Shown here: positions 7,783 through 16,859 of the stretch, piece by piece
How the letters are laid out: the number at the start of each line of letters is the position of its first letter
Position numbering within the stretch: position 1 is the stretch's first letter
Assembly (NCBI GenBank): GCA_028285545.1
Contig: JANQPA010000041.1
Coordinates: 1 to 64,000 of the forward strand
Direction: 5' to 3'
Length of the DNA stretch: 64,000 bases
Source: Saprospiraceae bacterium
GTDB lineage: Bacteria > Bacteroidota > Bacteroidia > Chitinophagales > Saprospiraceae
The notes under the pieces: model-generated
Seen by the model: only the letters and a program-made list of their open reading frames with translations
Database searches by the model: none
What the model was told of the DNA's origin: nothing
Made by a program: the position numbers and the translations under genes

Positions 7783-9249
7783 TTAATACGCCTTAGCAAA
7801 AAGAACTCTCCTCTTAGAAGGTTTTCCTGTGAGTACACATACTCCCTCTTCTTCTTCCACATCCTGAGGGATACAGCGAATGGTAGCCTTGGTCAATTCT
7901 TTGATTCTTTTCTCTGTTTCATCAGTACCGTCCCAGTGGGCTGAGATAAAGCCACCTTTGGATTTCACTACTTCCTTGAAATCATCAAAAGAATCAACAA
8001 CAGTTGTATGATCTTCTCTAAATTTCAGGGCTCTGTTAAACAAGTTTTGTTGAATTTCTTCAAGAAGCCCTTCAATATATTCTGCCACTCCTTCTCTAGG
8101 CTGGAAAGTTTTTTCTTTGGTATCTCTTCTGGCTACTTCCACCGTTCCTTTCTCCAAATCTCTTTTTCCAATTCCAATTCGTACAGGAATACCTTTCATT
8201 TCATGCTCTGCAAATTTAAAACCAGGGCGTTTTTTAGGATCAGTATCATAATCTACTGTAATCCCTTTTGCTCTGAGGGCATTCATAATTTCTTGAGCTG
8301 CCTCATCAATTTCAGGAGCAGGTTTTGGAATAGGAACGATTACCACCTGGATAGGCGCTAATTTAGGAGGAAGTACCAATCCACTGTCATCAGAATGTGT
8401 CATGATCAGACCTCCTACAAGGCGAGTGGAAACACCCCATGAAGTAGCCCAAACATATTCTTCGACATTATTTTCATTCAGATATTTCACATCAAAAGCT
8501 TTGGCAAAATTTTGTCCCAGAAAATGAGAAGTCCCAGCTTGTAATGCCTTAGCGTCTCCCATTAAAGCTTCGATGGTATAGGTTTCTTCAGCTCCAGCAA
8601 AACGCTCATTGGCCGTTTTGGTTCCTCTAACTACTGGCATGGCCATATATTGCTCTGCAAAATCTGCATAGACCTTTTGCATAAGTTCGGCTTCTTTTAC
8701 AGCTTCTTCTTTAGTGGCATGGGCGGTATGGCCTTCTTGCCATAAAAATTCTGCTGTACGCAAAAACAAACGGGTACGCATTTCCCATCTTACTACATTT
8801 GCCCATTGGTTAATCAGCAAAGGAAGATCGCGATAAGAATTAATCCAATCTTTATAAGTATGCCAGATAATAGTTTCTGAAGTAGGCCTTACAATCAATT
8901 CTTCTTCTAATTTAGCCGAAGGGTCCACTACCACACCACCACCATTTGGATCATTCATTAGCCGATGGTGAGTCACAACCGCGCACTCTTTTGCAAAACC
9001 CTCTACGTGCTGAGCTTCGCGACTTAAAAAGCTCTTAGGGATAAAAATGGGGAAGTAGGCATTAACGTGTCCGGTTTCCTTAAACATGCGATCAATCTGA
9101 TCTCTCATATTTTCCCATATGGCAAAACCATAAGGCTTTATTACCATACAACCTCTGACGGCGGAATTATCGGCCAGGCCGGCCTTTTTTACGATATCAA
9201 TGTACCATTGCGAGTAGTCTTCGCTTCTGCTTGTAATCTGTTTGGCCAT
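7783..9249 (-). CDS. proS: Prolyl-tRNA synthetase, archaeal/eukaryotic type
   Basis: A 488-residue class II synthetase that charges tRNA-Pro with proline. It is the short ProS type without the bacterial editing insertion and with a C-terminal extension. Motifs seen are the N-terminal [15 protein letters not shown] and [16 protein letters not shown] segments, motif 2 ([15 protein letters not shown]), the TAHATKEEA region ([12 protein letters not shown]) and motif 3 ([12 protein letters not shown]). The anticodon-binding domain starts near 300 ([11 protein letters not shown]) and the protein ends in a Tyr (LFAKAY), as typical of the type, where the C-terminal Tyr packs near the active site. It appears monocistronic. 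Confidence 0.96.
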   Translation of the reverse strand: MAKQITSRSEDYSQWYIDIVKKAGLADNSAVRGCMVIKPYGFAIWENMRDQIDRMFKETGHVNAYFPIFIPKSFLSREAQHVEGFAKECAVVTHHRLMNDPNGGGVVVDPSAKLEEELIVRPTSETIIWHTYKDWINSYRDLPLLINQWANVVRWEMRTRLFLRTAEFLWQEGHTAHATKEEAVKEAELMQKVYADFAEQYMAMPVVRGTKTANERFAGAEETYTIEALMGDAKALQAGTSHFLGQNFAKAFDVKYLNENNVEEYVWATSWGVSTRLVGGLIMTHSDDSGLVLPPKLAPIQVVIVPIPKPAPEIDEAAQEIMNALRAKGITVDYDTDPKKRPGFKFAEHEMKGIPVRIGIGKRDLEKGTVEVARRDTKEKTFQPREGVAEYIEGLLEEIQQNLFNRALKFREDHTTVVDSFDDFKEVVKSKGGFISAHWDGTDETEKRIKELTKATIRCIPQDVEEEEGVCVLTGKPSKRRVLFAKAY

Positions 9250-9667
9250 GTGTTTCAGCTATGTTTTAATTTTTGTAGAAGGTCAAAAGTAGAATGACAA
9301 AATGTCTTTTTACTTTCTACTTTTGACCTTCTACTCTATTTAAGGACACAAAATAAAAGAAAAAATAGCTAGAATGCTAGCATCACGACTTAAGTCTGCA
9401 TTAAGTAAATCTTTTTCAGCTATTAATTGTTATTTTATATAGGAATATCAGTGACAAATTTACTTTAGTCAAGTCCTATATATGAGGAATTTAACATATA
9501 GTAGTGCAAAATAATTCCTTTTAACATTTGTTAATGTGTCTGGAGCTTGTTCTTTAACAGTGTTGACACGTGGTTTATCATAGATTTAACAAAAAAAGAG
9601 AAATAAAATTGATACTTTTATATCAAGCAGAAATCAGAGCACTGCAATAACTATAAAAATTTAACTT
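9250..9667. other. Intergenic region between proS and a secreted-protein gene
   Basis: Divergent promoters for two genes must lie here. It holds a 20-base-arm inverted repeat (9275-9334) near proS and a 14-base dyad, TTAACATTTGTTAA (9521-9534), about 135 bases before the plus-strand gene. No RNA gene or ORF was recognised. Confidence 0.55.
9275..9334. repeat. Inverted repeat upstream of proS
   Basis: Perfect 20-base arms at 9275-9294 and 9315-9334 with a 20-base loop, 26 bases before the proS start codon. Each arm contains TACTTTTG on one strand (9284-9291 minus, 9318-9325 plus), which fits the TAnnTTTG box in both directions. It may be a promoter-bearing dispersed repeat or part of the proS leader. 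Confidence 0.6.
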
Positions 9668-10819
9668 ATGAAATGCTTCAAGATTACAGCGCTCATTCTT
9701 ACTTTACTTGTCGTTGGCGTATTTCACGTCAATGCGCAGTGGGATGATGTGTACTATGATCCTGATAAAGATGTCATTGTTGAAAATACAAATCGCTATT
9801 CTTCCAATGACAATTATCGCAGGAACCAGTACCAGGGTGATGAGTATGGTTATTATGATGATTATGACTTTTACTATACCTCGCGTATTCGTCGTTTTCA
9901 CCGTCCAATGTATGGTTTTGGATTTTTCGATCCAGTTTACGTAGATGCTTTATATTATGATCCATTCATGAGGCCAGGAATGACTGTTTTGATCTACGAT
10001 GACTTTTACAGTCGTCGGGCTTGGTCTTATAGTAGATTTAACCGCTTTGGATTTAACACTTTTGGATTCAATCGATTTGGATTTAATGGTGGGGTTGGAT
10101 TCAACAGATTTGGATTTTCCCCATTTGGCTATGATCCATTTAGTCCATTTGGCTTTAATAGTGGGTTTGGATTTGGATTCAATCAGTTTGGATTTTCTCC
10201 ATTCGGAGGAGGTCTAAGTGCCCTGTATTGTCCTCCAGTCTGGGGTAATAACAACAATTATAATAACGTAACCAACTATTATTCTGACACGAATAGCAGA
10301 GGAACGGCTTACACTTCTCGAAGAGGAGGTAGTTCAATTGCTCCAAATGGAGGCGTAATCCCAAGGAGAGGAACCACCACTCGTAATGGAAGAAATATTG
10401 AACCTAACACCGTAGATGGAAAAAGGCCATATCCTTATTCGCCAGCAGGAGCTAATTCACTGAAGCCGACCACAAGAAATCCTAATTATACGAATTCGAA
10501 TGAACGTTCTCGTACTCGTTCGACTACGGCTCAGCCTTATAATAACCCTAGAAATTCAAGAGTCGGTTCAGGTAGTTCTCGTAACAGAAATAGTACTTTA
10601 ACCAGACCTTCTTCTCGCACAAGAATTAATAATAGCGGCTCCAGTAGAACCCGTACCAGATCAGTATCTCCTTCTACACGTACTCGATCTAGTAACTCTT
10701 CTTCTCGTTCCAGAATTAGTACGCCTAGCCGTTCTTCTTCTGGAGTAACTAGAAGTAGCGGAAGTTCTTCAAGTCGTACCCGATCCTCTTCTACTTCTTC
10801 CAGAAAGAGAGGAAATTAA
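9668..10819 (+). CDS. Secreted low-complexity protein with NRFGFN repeats and Ser/Arg-rich tail
   Basis: A 383-residue protein with a signal peptide (about 1-24, ending VNAQ). Three compositional zones follow. Residues 25-115 are rich in Asp and Tyr. Residues 120-185 are Phe/Gly/Asn repeats built on NRFGFN and SPFGF. Residues 265-383 are mostly Ser, Arg and Thr (SRTRS, SSRTR, SSRSR), very basic and presumably disordered, and superficially like eukaryotic RS domains. No enzymatic domain was seen. Exported repeat proteins of this kind are common in Bacteroidota, often as envelope or matrix proteins; this function is a guess. A strong terminator follows at 10872-10914. Confidence 0.8.
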   Translation: MKCFKITALILTLLVVGVFHVNAQWDDVYYDPDKDVIVENTNRYSSNDNYRRNQYQGDEYGYYDDYDFYYTSRIRRFHRPMYGFGFFDPVYVDALYYDPFMRPGMTVLIYDDFYSRRAWSYSRFNRFGFNTFGFNRFGFNGGVGFNRFGFSPFGYDPFSPFGFNSGFGFGFNQFGFSPFGGGLSALYCPPVWGNNNNYNNVTNYYSDTNSRGTAYTSRRGGSSIAPNGGVIPRRGTTTRNGRNIEPNTVDGKRPYPYSPAGANSLKPTTRNPNYTNSNERSRTRSTTAQPYNNPRNSRVGSGSSRNRNSTLTRPSSRTRINNSGSSRTRTRSVSPSTRTRSSNSSSRSRISTPSRSSSGVTRSSGSSSSRTRSSSTSSRKRGN

Positions 10820-10871
10820 CATATAGTTGTGCGATTTCTAAAGAGTGCTGTAAAGACTTAATAAATGCATT

Positions 10872-10914
10872 AAAAGAGCGGATTTATTAATTTATAAATA
10901 GATCCGCTCTTTTT
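10872..10914 (+). terminator. Rho-independent terminator
   Basis: AAAAGAGCGGAT (10872-10883) pairs perfectly with ATCCGCTCTTTT (10902-10913), with an AT-rich 18-base loop and a T run at the end. It lies 52 bases after the stop codon of the secreted repeat protein. Confidence 0.85.
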
Positions 10915-11070
10915 ATCTACCCAAACATATCTTACCTTTTTTCCCGATTTAATTTACAAGAGTTTCTAATTTTCACTAGATTAATACCGGTTGATGAAAA
11001 AAAATCCAGCCAATTTTAACTTAAAATTGCCCTGGCAGACGTATATTTTCGTAACCGAAACTGAAAACAA

Positions 11071-12531
11071 ATGAACAGATTAAAATATTGGTTTAATTTA
11101 TTTCTATTCCTTGGCCTAATAAACCTGCTGAATGCACAAACATTTGTGGAGTCATTTAGATATTCAAATTATGATTTTTTAGGTTCTGCCAGATCCATTG
11201 GAGTGAATGGCTCTATGCCAGCCCTGGGTGCTGAATTTTCTTCCATGCATGTAAATCCCGCAGGAATTGGTTTATTCCGTATTTCGGCTGCTGCTGTTGC
11301 CCCGAGTTTTAGTTTTACTACCATTAAATCCAAATTGGAAGGACAAGGAAATGGTTTTAATGAGCGGACCAATGAACTTTTCCCTATTCAACAAGCTGGA
11401 GCAGTATTTGCCAACCGTCCTGTTGCCTCCGAATTTACTACAGCTAATTTTGGAATCTCTTTCCAAAGACTAGCCAATTTTAACCAGGATTTCTTTTTTG
11501 AAGGCTTCTCCCAAGGCTCTATTGTAAATCGTTTTCAGGAGTTAGCTAATAGCGGTGGCCTGGACGATTTCGAGGCGGGACCAGCTTTTGATGCAGGTGC
11601 TATCTATGACCTTGAAGATGATGGAACTTATGAATCGGATGTGGAGCTAAATCCCAATGCTAATTATTTCAGAAGGCAGGATGTAACCAGACAGGGGCAG
11701 CTAAACGAACTGCAACTAACCCTAGGCGGCAATCTCAAAGAAAAGATTATTATTGGTTTAGCAGTGGGGATACCCTTTTTGGAATACAGTGAAGATAAAG
11801 TCTATCTGGAATCAGATGATAATGATGAAGTCGACTTTTATGAAAGCATAGAATTTGTTGAGGGCTTAACAACAACGGGTGTGGGTATAAATGCCAAATT
11901 AGGTGTCATATTTAGAATCAATCAAATGTTTAGAGTGAGTGGTAGTGTACACAGCCCAACTGCCTGGAGTCTGGATGACTCTTTCATTTCAGATGTACGC
12001 TATCAGTATGTTGAAGATGGGCAATCTTTTGATAATCTGGCTCAATCACCGGAAGGGATTTTTGAATATCGCCTAAGCAGTCCCTGGCGTTTTAATGTGG
12101 GCTTTGGAGCTATTATTGATAAATCTGGATTCATTAGTGCCGCTGTTGAATTAGTAGATTATTCCAGTAGTAAGTTTAAGTTTCCTGATGCCCCTGAGGA
12201 TGCGCAAGTGGTTAATGGTGAAATTTCCACCGCTTTCAGAAATACCATCAATGCTCGTGTCGGAGGTGAATATGCTGTTAACAATTTCCGCTTTAGAGGA
12301 GGTTTTGGTGTTCATCCCTCAGCATTAGACAGTGATGATACCATTAATTTTTCTTTTGGCCTGGGTCTGGGCTATCGAGCCAATCGTTTTTTTGCCGAAT
12401 TGGGCTACCATAATAATCGATGGCAGGAAAATTATTTGCCCTATGTGAGTAATACAGGGCCCTTGCAAATAGTGGAAAATGAATACATCCAGAATCGAGT
12501 TGTATTGGGTATTGGTTTGAGGCTAAATTGA
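11071..12531 (+). CDS. OmpP1/FadL-like outer-membrane transport protein
   Basis: A 486-residue predicted outer-membrane beta-barrel. A signal peptide ends around residue 22 (LLNAQ). The first mature segment has the family pattern DFLGSARSIGVNGSMPALGAEFSSMHVNPAGIGL. Alternating hydrophobic strands continue to a C-terminal strand ending in a polar-aromatic pattern (RVVLGIGLRLN). FadL/OmpP1 proteins form channels for hydrophobic compounds; Bacteroidota members are often annotated as hemin receptors without proof. It stands alone, 250 bases after the preceding gene, with a palindromic and repeat-rich gap after it. Confidence 0.82.
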   Translation: MNRLKYWFNLFLFLGLINLLNAQTFVESFRYSNYDFLGSARSIGVNGSMPALGAEFSSMHVNPAGIGLFRISAAAVAPSFSFTTIKSKLEGQGNGFNERTNELFPIQQAGAVFANRPVASEFTTANFGISFQRLANFNQDFFFEGFSQGSIVNRFQELANSGGLDDFEAGPAFDAGAIYDLEDDGTYESDVELNPNANYFRRQDVTRQGQLNELQLTLGGNLKEKIIIGLAVGIPFLEYSEDKVYLESDDNDEVDFYESIEFVEGLTTTGVGINAKLGVIFRINQMFRVSGSVHSPTAWSLDDSFISDVRYQYVEDGQSFDNLAQSPEGIFEYRLSSPWRFNVGFGAIIDKSGFISAAVELVDYSSSKFKFPDAPEDAQVVNGEISTAFRNTINARVGGEYAVNNFRFRGGFGVHPSALDSDDTINFSFGLGLGYRANRFFAELGYHNNRWQENYLPYVSNTGPLQIVENEYIQNRVVLGIGLRLN

Positions 12532-12871
12532 TTTTTCTTTTTTTGACACACCTGCCTGACGGCAGTCAGGGACTTGGACTGACTACTACTGACTCTTCAC
12601 TGTTTTAGTTGGTGCTAAATGGAGCTTATACTAATTATTATAAGCGATTAATGCCCATAGGTATAAGCGGACGAAGTAAATAGAAATAAAATCAGCTTAA
12701 ACTACTTTATTTCTATTTACTTCTACTATACTTCCATCTACTTCCATCTACTTCCATCTACTTCTACTTTACTTCTAACTACTTCCATTTTACTTCCTAA
12801 TAAACTCCTCTTTACAATTTTTTTTCAGGCCAAGTGTAATATATTTCATTGACATCTGTCTTATAGGTAAC
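12532..12871. other. Repeat-rich intergenic region before the sigma operon
   Basis: It holds CCTGCCTGACGGCAGTCAGG, a partial palindrome near 12551-12570; an 18-base perfect inverted repeat (12673-12690 with 12706-12723); and three perfect copies of the 10-base unit ACTTCCATCT (12730-12759) followed by degenerate copies to about 12797. Part of it (near 12664-12690) resembles, in reverse, sequence inside the fold-back element at 36180-36215. Confidence 0.65.
12673..12797. repeat. Inverted repeat plus ACTTCCATCT tandem array
   Basis: The 18-base arms (12673-12690 and 12706-12723) are identical in reverse complement. The 10-base unit ACTTCCATCT occurs three times exactly at 12730-12759, then as drifting ACTTCTACTTT-like copies. 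The array lies about 75 bases before the ECF sigma start codon and might vary in length between strains. Confidence 0.75.
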
Positions 12872-13393
12872 ATGAGCTTAAAGGAATTCAATAATCTGCT
12901 TGCTCCGCTAAGGATAAAGTTGTTTCGCTTTGCCATAAGTATTATGCAAAATGAATCAACGGCTGAGGATGTAGTACAAGATGTTTACCTGAAGCTTTGG
13001 CAAAAAAAAGAATTGCTACATAATTATAGCAGTCTTGAAGGATTGGCCATGACGATGACTAAAAATTTGTGTCTGAACAAATTAACAGAGGTAGCTACTC
13101 ATACTAAGTATCTAAAGCAATTTGGGCATAACAGCTCTTCCTTTTCCTTGCCTATTCTCAGGAACATAGAGGCTAAAAATGCCAAAAACATCCTTATAAA
13201 GCTAAGTGCCGAACTCCCCGAGCAGCAGCGGATTATTATTCATTTGCGGGACTTCGAATCCTATAGTTTTGAGGAGATCGAAGCCATTACCGGGTTTGAT
13301 AAAAACTACATTCGGGTAAACCTTTCCAGGGCTCGCAAAAAATTAAAAGTAGCATTCCAAAAAATCGAATCCTATGACCGAACAAGAGATTAA
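12872..13393 (+). CDS. ECF RNA polymerase sigma factor
   Basis: A 173-residue sigma-70 family protein. Region 2 appears as FRFAISIMQNESTAEDVVQDVYLKLWQKK, and region 4 as IIIHLRDFESYSFEEIEAITGFDKNYIRVNLSRARKKL. It is the first gene of a four-gene operon; its end overlaps the next start by 20 bases. In Bacteroidota this type often pairs with a membrane anti-sigma-like protein, as here. It is not the paralogue of the sigma at 6919-7461 in layout, since the downstream genes differ. Confidence 0.93.
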   Translation: MSLKEFNNLLAPLRIKLFRFAISIMQNESTAEDVVQDVYLKLWQKKELLHNYSSLEGLAMTMTKNLCLNKLTEVATHTKYLKQFGHNSSSFSLPILRNIEAKNAKNILIKLSAELPEQQRIIIHLRDFESYSFEEIEAITGFDKNYIRVNLSRARKKLKVAFQKIESYDRTRD

Positions 13394-14144
13394 AATATTA
13401 CTCGATAAATATTATAAAGGACTCACATCATTAGAAGAAGAGGGCCAAATAAAATCATTTTTTAGGGCCACAGATTTCAGTGATGAGCTGGCTAGCGATA
13501 AAAATTTGATGTCTTTAGTGACAAGTGGACAAGCTTTTTCACCTCAAGCAAAATTTGAATTTGATGAAAAAATCAAAGCAGAACTTTTAAAAGAACGAAC
13601 AGACACTCGCAAAATTTATTGGCAATGGAGTTTGAGAGGAGCCGCAGCTGTAATTTTTTTATTGGCTAGTTTTTGGTTGGGTAGGATATCCAGTCAATCT
13701 AATCAAAAAGAGTATTTACAATTACAAGCCCAAGTTTCAAAAATGAATACTGAGTTAATTCGAACCAACCTCAGGTTAACTTCTCCAAGCGATAGGATAA
13801 AAGGAGTTCAATACTCTTATGAGCTCAACTCCTTAAGCAATGACATTATTGATGAACTTGCTCATACACTCAATAATGATGAAAATGTAAATGTGCGGCT
13901 GGCAGCAGGTAATGCCTTATTCCAGTTTGCTCATAATGAAAAAACCAAAAAGACTTTAATCGAATCCATCAACAAACAAAACCAGCATCCTCTTATTCAG
14001 ATATCACTTATCAATATGATGTTTGCCCTTAATGAAAAAACGGCTTTCGAGAACATTAAAGAAGCCATTCAAAATGAAAATCTTCCTTTTGAAGATCGAC
14101 AGAGAATTCAAAAAGAGCTAAACTCTCAATCTCGATCCCTATGA
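13374..14144 (+). CDS. Membrane anti-sigma-like protein with HEAT repeats
   Basis: A 256-residue protein. The first 60 residues (MTEQEIKILLDKYYKGLTSLEEEGQIKSFF) match the cytosolic part of Bacteroidota anti-sigma-like proteins. One membrane segment lies at about 82-103 (LRGAAAVIFLLASFWLG). A short coiled coil and then HEAT-type helical repeats follow (about 150-245; VRLAAGNALFQFAHNEKT), outside the cytoplasm. It overlaps the sigma gene by 20 bases, implying tight coupling and a regulatory partnership, which is inference. HEAT repeats may bind a partner protein. Confidence 0.8.
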   Translation: MTEQEIKILLDKYYKGLTSLEEEGQIKSFFRATDFSDELASDKNLMSLVTSGQAFSPQAKFEFDEKIKAELLKERTDTRKIYWQWSLRGAAAVIFLLASFWLGRISSQSNQKEYLQLQAQVSKMNTELIRTNLRLTSPSDRIKGVQYSYELNSLSNDIIDELAHTLNNDENVNVRLAAGNALFQFAHNEKTKKTLIESINKQNQHPLIQISLINMMFALNEKTAFENIKEAIQNENLPFEDRQRIQKELNSQSRSL

Positions 14145-14911
14145 AAATAGCAATGAAGAAATTCTTAATACTTGCGGTTTGCTTTTTGACATCAACTTTT
14201 TGTTTTTCACAAGAATTCACCAAAACAGTATCCTCAAAAGTTCAATTAATAATCATTAGAGATGGACATGGTGCTTTCCAAATAGAAGGACATAACAAAC
14301 AAGAGATTATAATCAAAGCTACGGGTATACAGCACAATTCAAAAGGCAAGGGCCTGACTCCTTTATATTCTGGTGGCTCAGATACTGGCATTGGTTTAAC
14401 AATGAACGAAACAGGTGAAGTTATTGAATTTACAGGCTTGCCTAGACAAGGAAATCAATCTTATCATATCCTGGTGCCCGAAAACATCAATATTAAAGCG
14501 GAATGGCGAAACCATGATTCCCAGAAGTTATTACGCATTTCGAATCTAAAATCTAGTTTGGAAGTTCACCGAATCAATGGTAAAATGGATATTTCTAACA
14601 TAACAGGTCCTTTGGTTTTGTATTCCATGCATGGAGAAACGAAGATCCGTTTTTCTGAAATCAATCATAATCGTCCGATCTCTATCAGTAGTTATAATGC
14701 AGATATTGAAATTGAATTAGAGGCTGCTACAAAAGCCAGTCTGGAAATGAGTTCAGGCAGAGGAGAAATTTATACTGATTTTGAGATCAAAAGAACTCCT
14801 TCCAATAAAAAAACAGAAGAGGAAAGAATCATTACGGGCACCATCAATGGAGGAGGTGTAAAAATCATTCTTCAGTCTTATGCCGGCAATTTTTACCTAA
14901 AAAAATATTAA
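14141..14911 (+). CDS. DUF4097-like exported protein
   Basis: A 256-residue protein whose signal peptide ends near residue 25 (FCFSQEF). The ATG overlaps the upstream stop (ATGA); a second ATG four codons later would also serve. The rest is short beta strands with the pattern of the DUF4097 putative adhesin family (SLEVHRINGKMDISNITGPLVLYSMHGETKIRF ...; ending in a GGGVKIILQSYAGNFYL segment), which probably folds as a beta-helix. Role: probably an envelope-stress or surface protein controlled by the sigma factor; inferred from the operon. Confidence 0.78.
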   Translation: MKIAMKKFLILAVCFLTSTFCFSQEFTKTVSSKVQLIIIRDGHGAFQIEGHNKQEIIIKATGIQHNSKGKGLTPLYSGGSDTGIGLTMNETGEVIEFTGLPRQGNQSYHILVPENINIKAEWRNHDSQKLLRISNLKSSLEVHRINGKMDISNITGPLVLYSMHGETKIRFSEINHNRPISISSYNADIEIELEAATKASLEMSSGRGEIYTDFEIKRTPSNKKTEEERIITGTINGGGVKIILQSYAGNFYLKKY

Positions 14912-14927
14912 CCCGATAAATTAAATT

Positions 14928-16838
14928 ATGATGAAAGAGAATTACTCCAAATTACTTGTTTGGGGCTTGACATTCTATGCCCTATTCTTTGGATTCGACG
15001 CAATGTATGGACAAAAAAAGGCTTTGCATTCCGACCTGAAAGATCCTCAAAATTTGAGCTCTTTTATTGATTCCATCATTACTTCTGAGATGGAGAAAGA
15101 GCAGCTACCTGCTGTTACATTTGCCTTAGTCCACAAGAAGAAAGTACTGATAAAAAAGGCCTACGGTGTGAAAAATGTAGATGAAGGAATGTCGGTTGAT
15201 TTTGACAAAACCCTATTCAGAGTTGGTTCGATTTCAAAGGTATTTACCTGTATTGCCTTGACACAGTTAGTTGACAAAGGCTTAGTCAATCTTGATGACG
15301 ATGTCAATCAATATTTAGAGGAAGATTTAAAACTGGATGAAAACTATCCAGAAGGGGTGAAAATCTGGCATCTATTAACCCACACCTCAGGTTTTGATCA
15401 AAAACTAAGAGGTCGACTATTTGATAATAAAGATATTCGCCCATCCATTAGAGAATTTTTGAAAGGTGAGTTAGTCCGTATTCGACCTCCAGGTGAAATG
15501 ACTACTTATGACACTTATGGAATTACTTTGGCGGGTCGGATTATTGAAAATGTTTCTGGTCTTTCTTTCCAGGATTATCTAAGGCAACATCTATTTGAGC
15601 CAATAGGAATGACTAATTCATGGGTTGAGGTCCCAGATGATTTCAAAGAAAATTTAGCCATTGGCTATGGTTTAAAAAATAAGGAGTACGTTCCTCTAAA
15701 ATATGAGCTATACACGACTACACCTGCTTCCTCTATTGATGCTAGCACCACTGATATGACCAAATTTATAAGGGCAATATTAGGGGATGGTAGTGTCAAA
15801 GGAGGTAGAATTTTAAGCAAAAAGATGGCCAAACAAATTAAAGAGCCACAATTCAGAATTCATCCTGATTATCCTGGTTTCACTTATGGCTTTTGGGAAG
15901 ATTTATCTTATGAACAAAGGGCCATTTGGCATGGAGGAATTATGAATGGATACACCAGCTCTATGTATTTATTTCCCGAACTGGAATTGGGCTTTTATTT
16001 TGTTTATACCCGAGATTTTGAGACGGGCCCCAATCCTCGTTTGAGGCATATTTTACAGAAAAAACTGCTGGATAGGTGGTTCAATAAAAAGGTATATCCA
16101 ACAGATAATATCATAAAAATTGATACTAAACGCTTTGAAGGGACCTATGCTAATATTTTGTATTGCCATCATTGTTTTGAAGGCGAAGGAGCCAGTAGAC
16201 GTATTCATTCCATGGAATCTATTGGCGAAGGCAGCTTGAAATTTTTAGGCACTAATTTTCACGCCATCAGTCCATTGGAATTTGTGGATGAACCTGGGAC
16301 ACATAAAATTATTTTCAAAGAAAATGAAGAAGGAGAAATCACCCATGTCATAGGTAATTTTGGTTCGGATGCTGTTTATGAAAAATTGGGTGAGCCTTTG
16401 CTAAAAGCTTCCTTAGGCAAAGATTATTCTAGTCAAAAAGCCTCTTCTCTTAAAGCCATGACCTATAGAGGGATGCGGGACTGGCAAAAGGCGGCTATGG
16501 AATATGAGAAGATTACTAAAATACGGCCAAGCGATGGCCGAGCTTTTCACTACCTTGGTTTTTGTTTAAAAAATCAAGATAAGCCAGAAGAAGCAATAAA
16601 TGCTTTTACCAAATCTTATGACCTGGGTTTATGGAAAGGTTATAATGCCAATTACATTGCAGAAATACATGCACTTAGTGGGAATTCAGAAGAAACCTAC
16701 CAATGGATTGGGAAAATGATTGCCCTTGGAAAAGAAGCAGGAGATTCTGCAGATGAAATTAAAGGTTTTATTTTCAGAAATCCGGCACTGAAGAAATTTG
16801 AGGATGATCCGAGGATTTTGGAGATGTTGAAGGATTAA
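14928..16838 (+). CDS. Beta-lactamase-fold serine hydrolase with C-terminal TPR region
   Basis: A 636-residue exported protein (signal about 1-28). The penicillin-binding/beta-lactamase domain spans about 45-370. The SxxK nucleophile motif is SISK (Ser101, Lys104). The usual YxN is replaced by Tyr-Asp-Thr (TYDTYGI), and the third motif is HGG (WHGGIMNGY). This is the class C/esterase-like group, whose real substrates are usually unknown. A middle beta domain follows, then TPR-like repeats (about 505-600, YRGMRDWQKAAMEYEKI and HYLGFCLKNQDKPEEAINAF). It follows the DUF4097 gene by 16 bases and completes the sigma operon. Confidence 0.85.
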   Translation: MMKENYSKLLVWGLTFYALFFGFDAMYGQKKALHSDLKDPQNLSSFIDSIITSEMEKEQLPAVTFALVHKKKVLIKKAYGVKNVDEGMSVDFDKTLFRVGSISKVFTCIALTQLVDKGLVNLDDDVNQYLEEDLKLDENYPEGVKIWHLLTHTSGFDQKLRGRLFDNKDIRPSIREFLKGELVRIRPPGEMTTYDTYGITLAGRIIENVSGLSFQDYLRQHLFEPIGMTNSWVEVPDDFKENLAIGYGLKNKEYVPLKYELYTTTPASSIDASTTDMTKFIRAILGDGSVKGGRILSKKMAKQIKEPQFRIHPDYPGFTYGFWEDLSYEQRAIWHGGIMNGYTSSMYLFPELELGFYFVYTRDFETGPNPRLRHILQKKLLDRWFNKKVYPTDNIIKIDTKRFEGTYANILYCHHCFEGEGASRRIHSMESIGEGSLKFLGTNFHAISPLEFVDEPGTHKIIFKENEEGEITHVIGNFGSDAVYEKLGEPLLKASLGKDYSSQKASSLKAMTYRGMRDWQKAAMEYEKITKIRPSDGRAFHYLGFCLKNQDKPEEAINAFTKSYDLGLWKGYNANYIAEIHALSGNSEETYQWIGKMIALGKEAGDSADEIKGFIFRNPALKKFEDDPRILEMLKD

Positions 16839-16859
16839 TTATCTAATCGGAGTTGGTCC

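Noticed and set aside
9708..10364. Alternative frames of the low-complexity gene on both strands
   Set aside because: Repeat composition gives long shadow frames; only the 9668 frame has a signal peptide and sensible ends.
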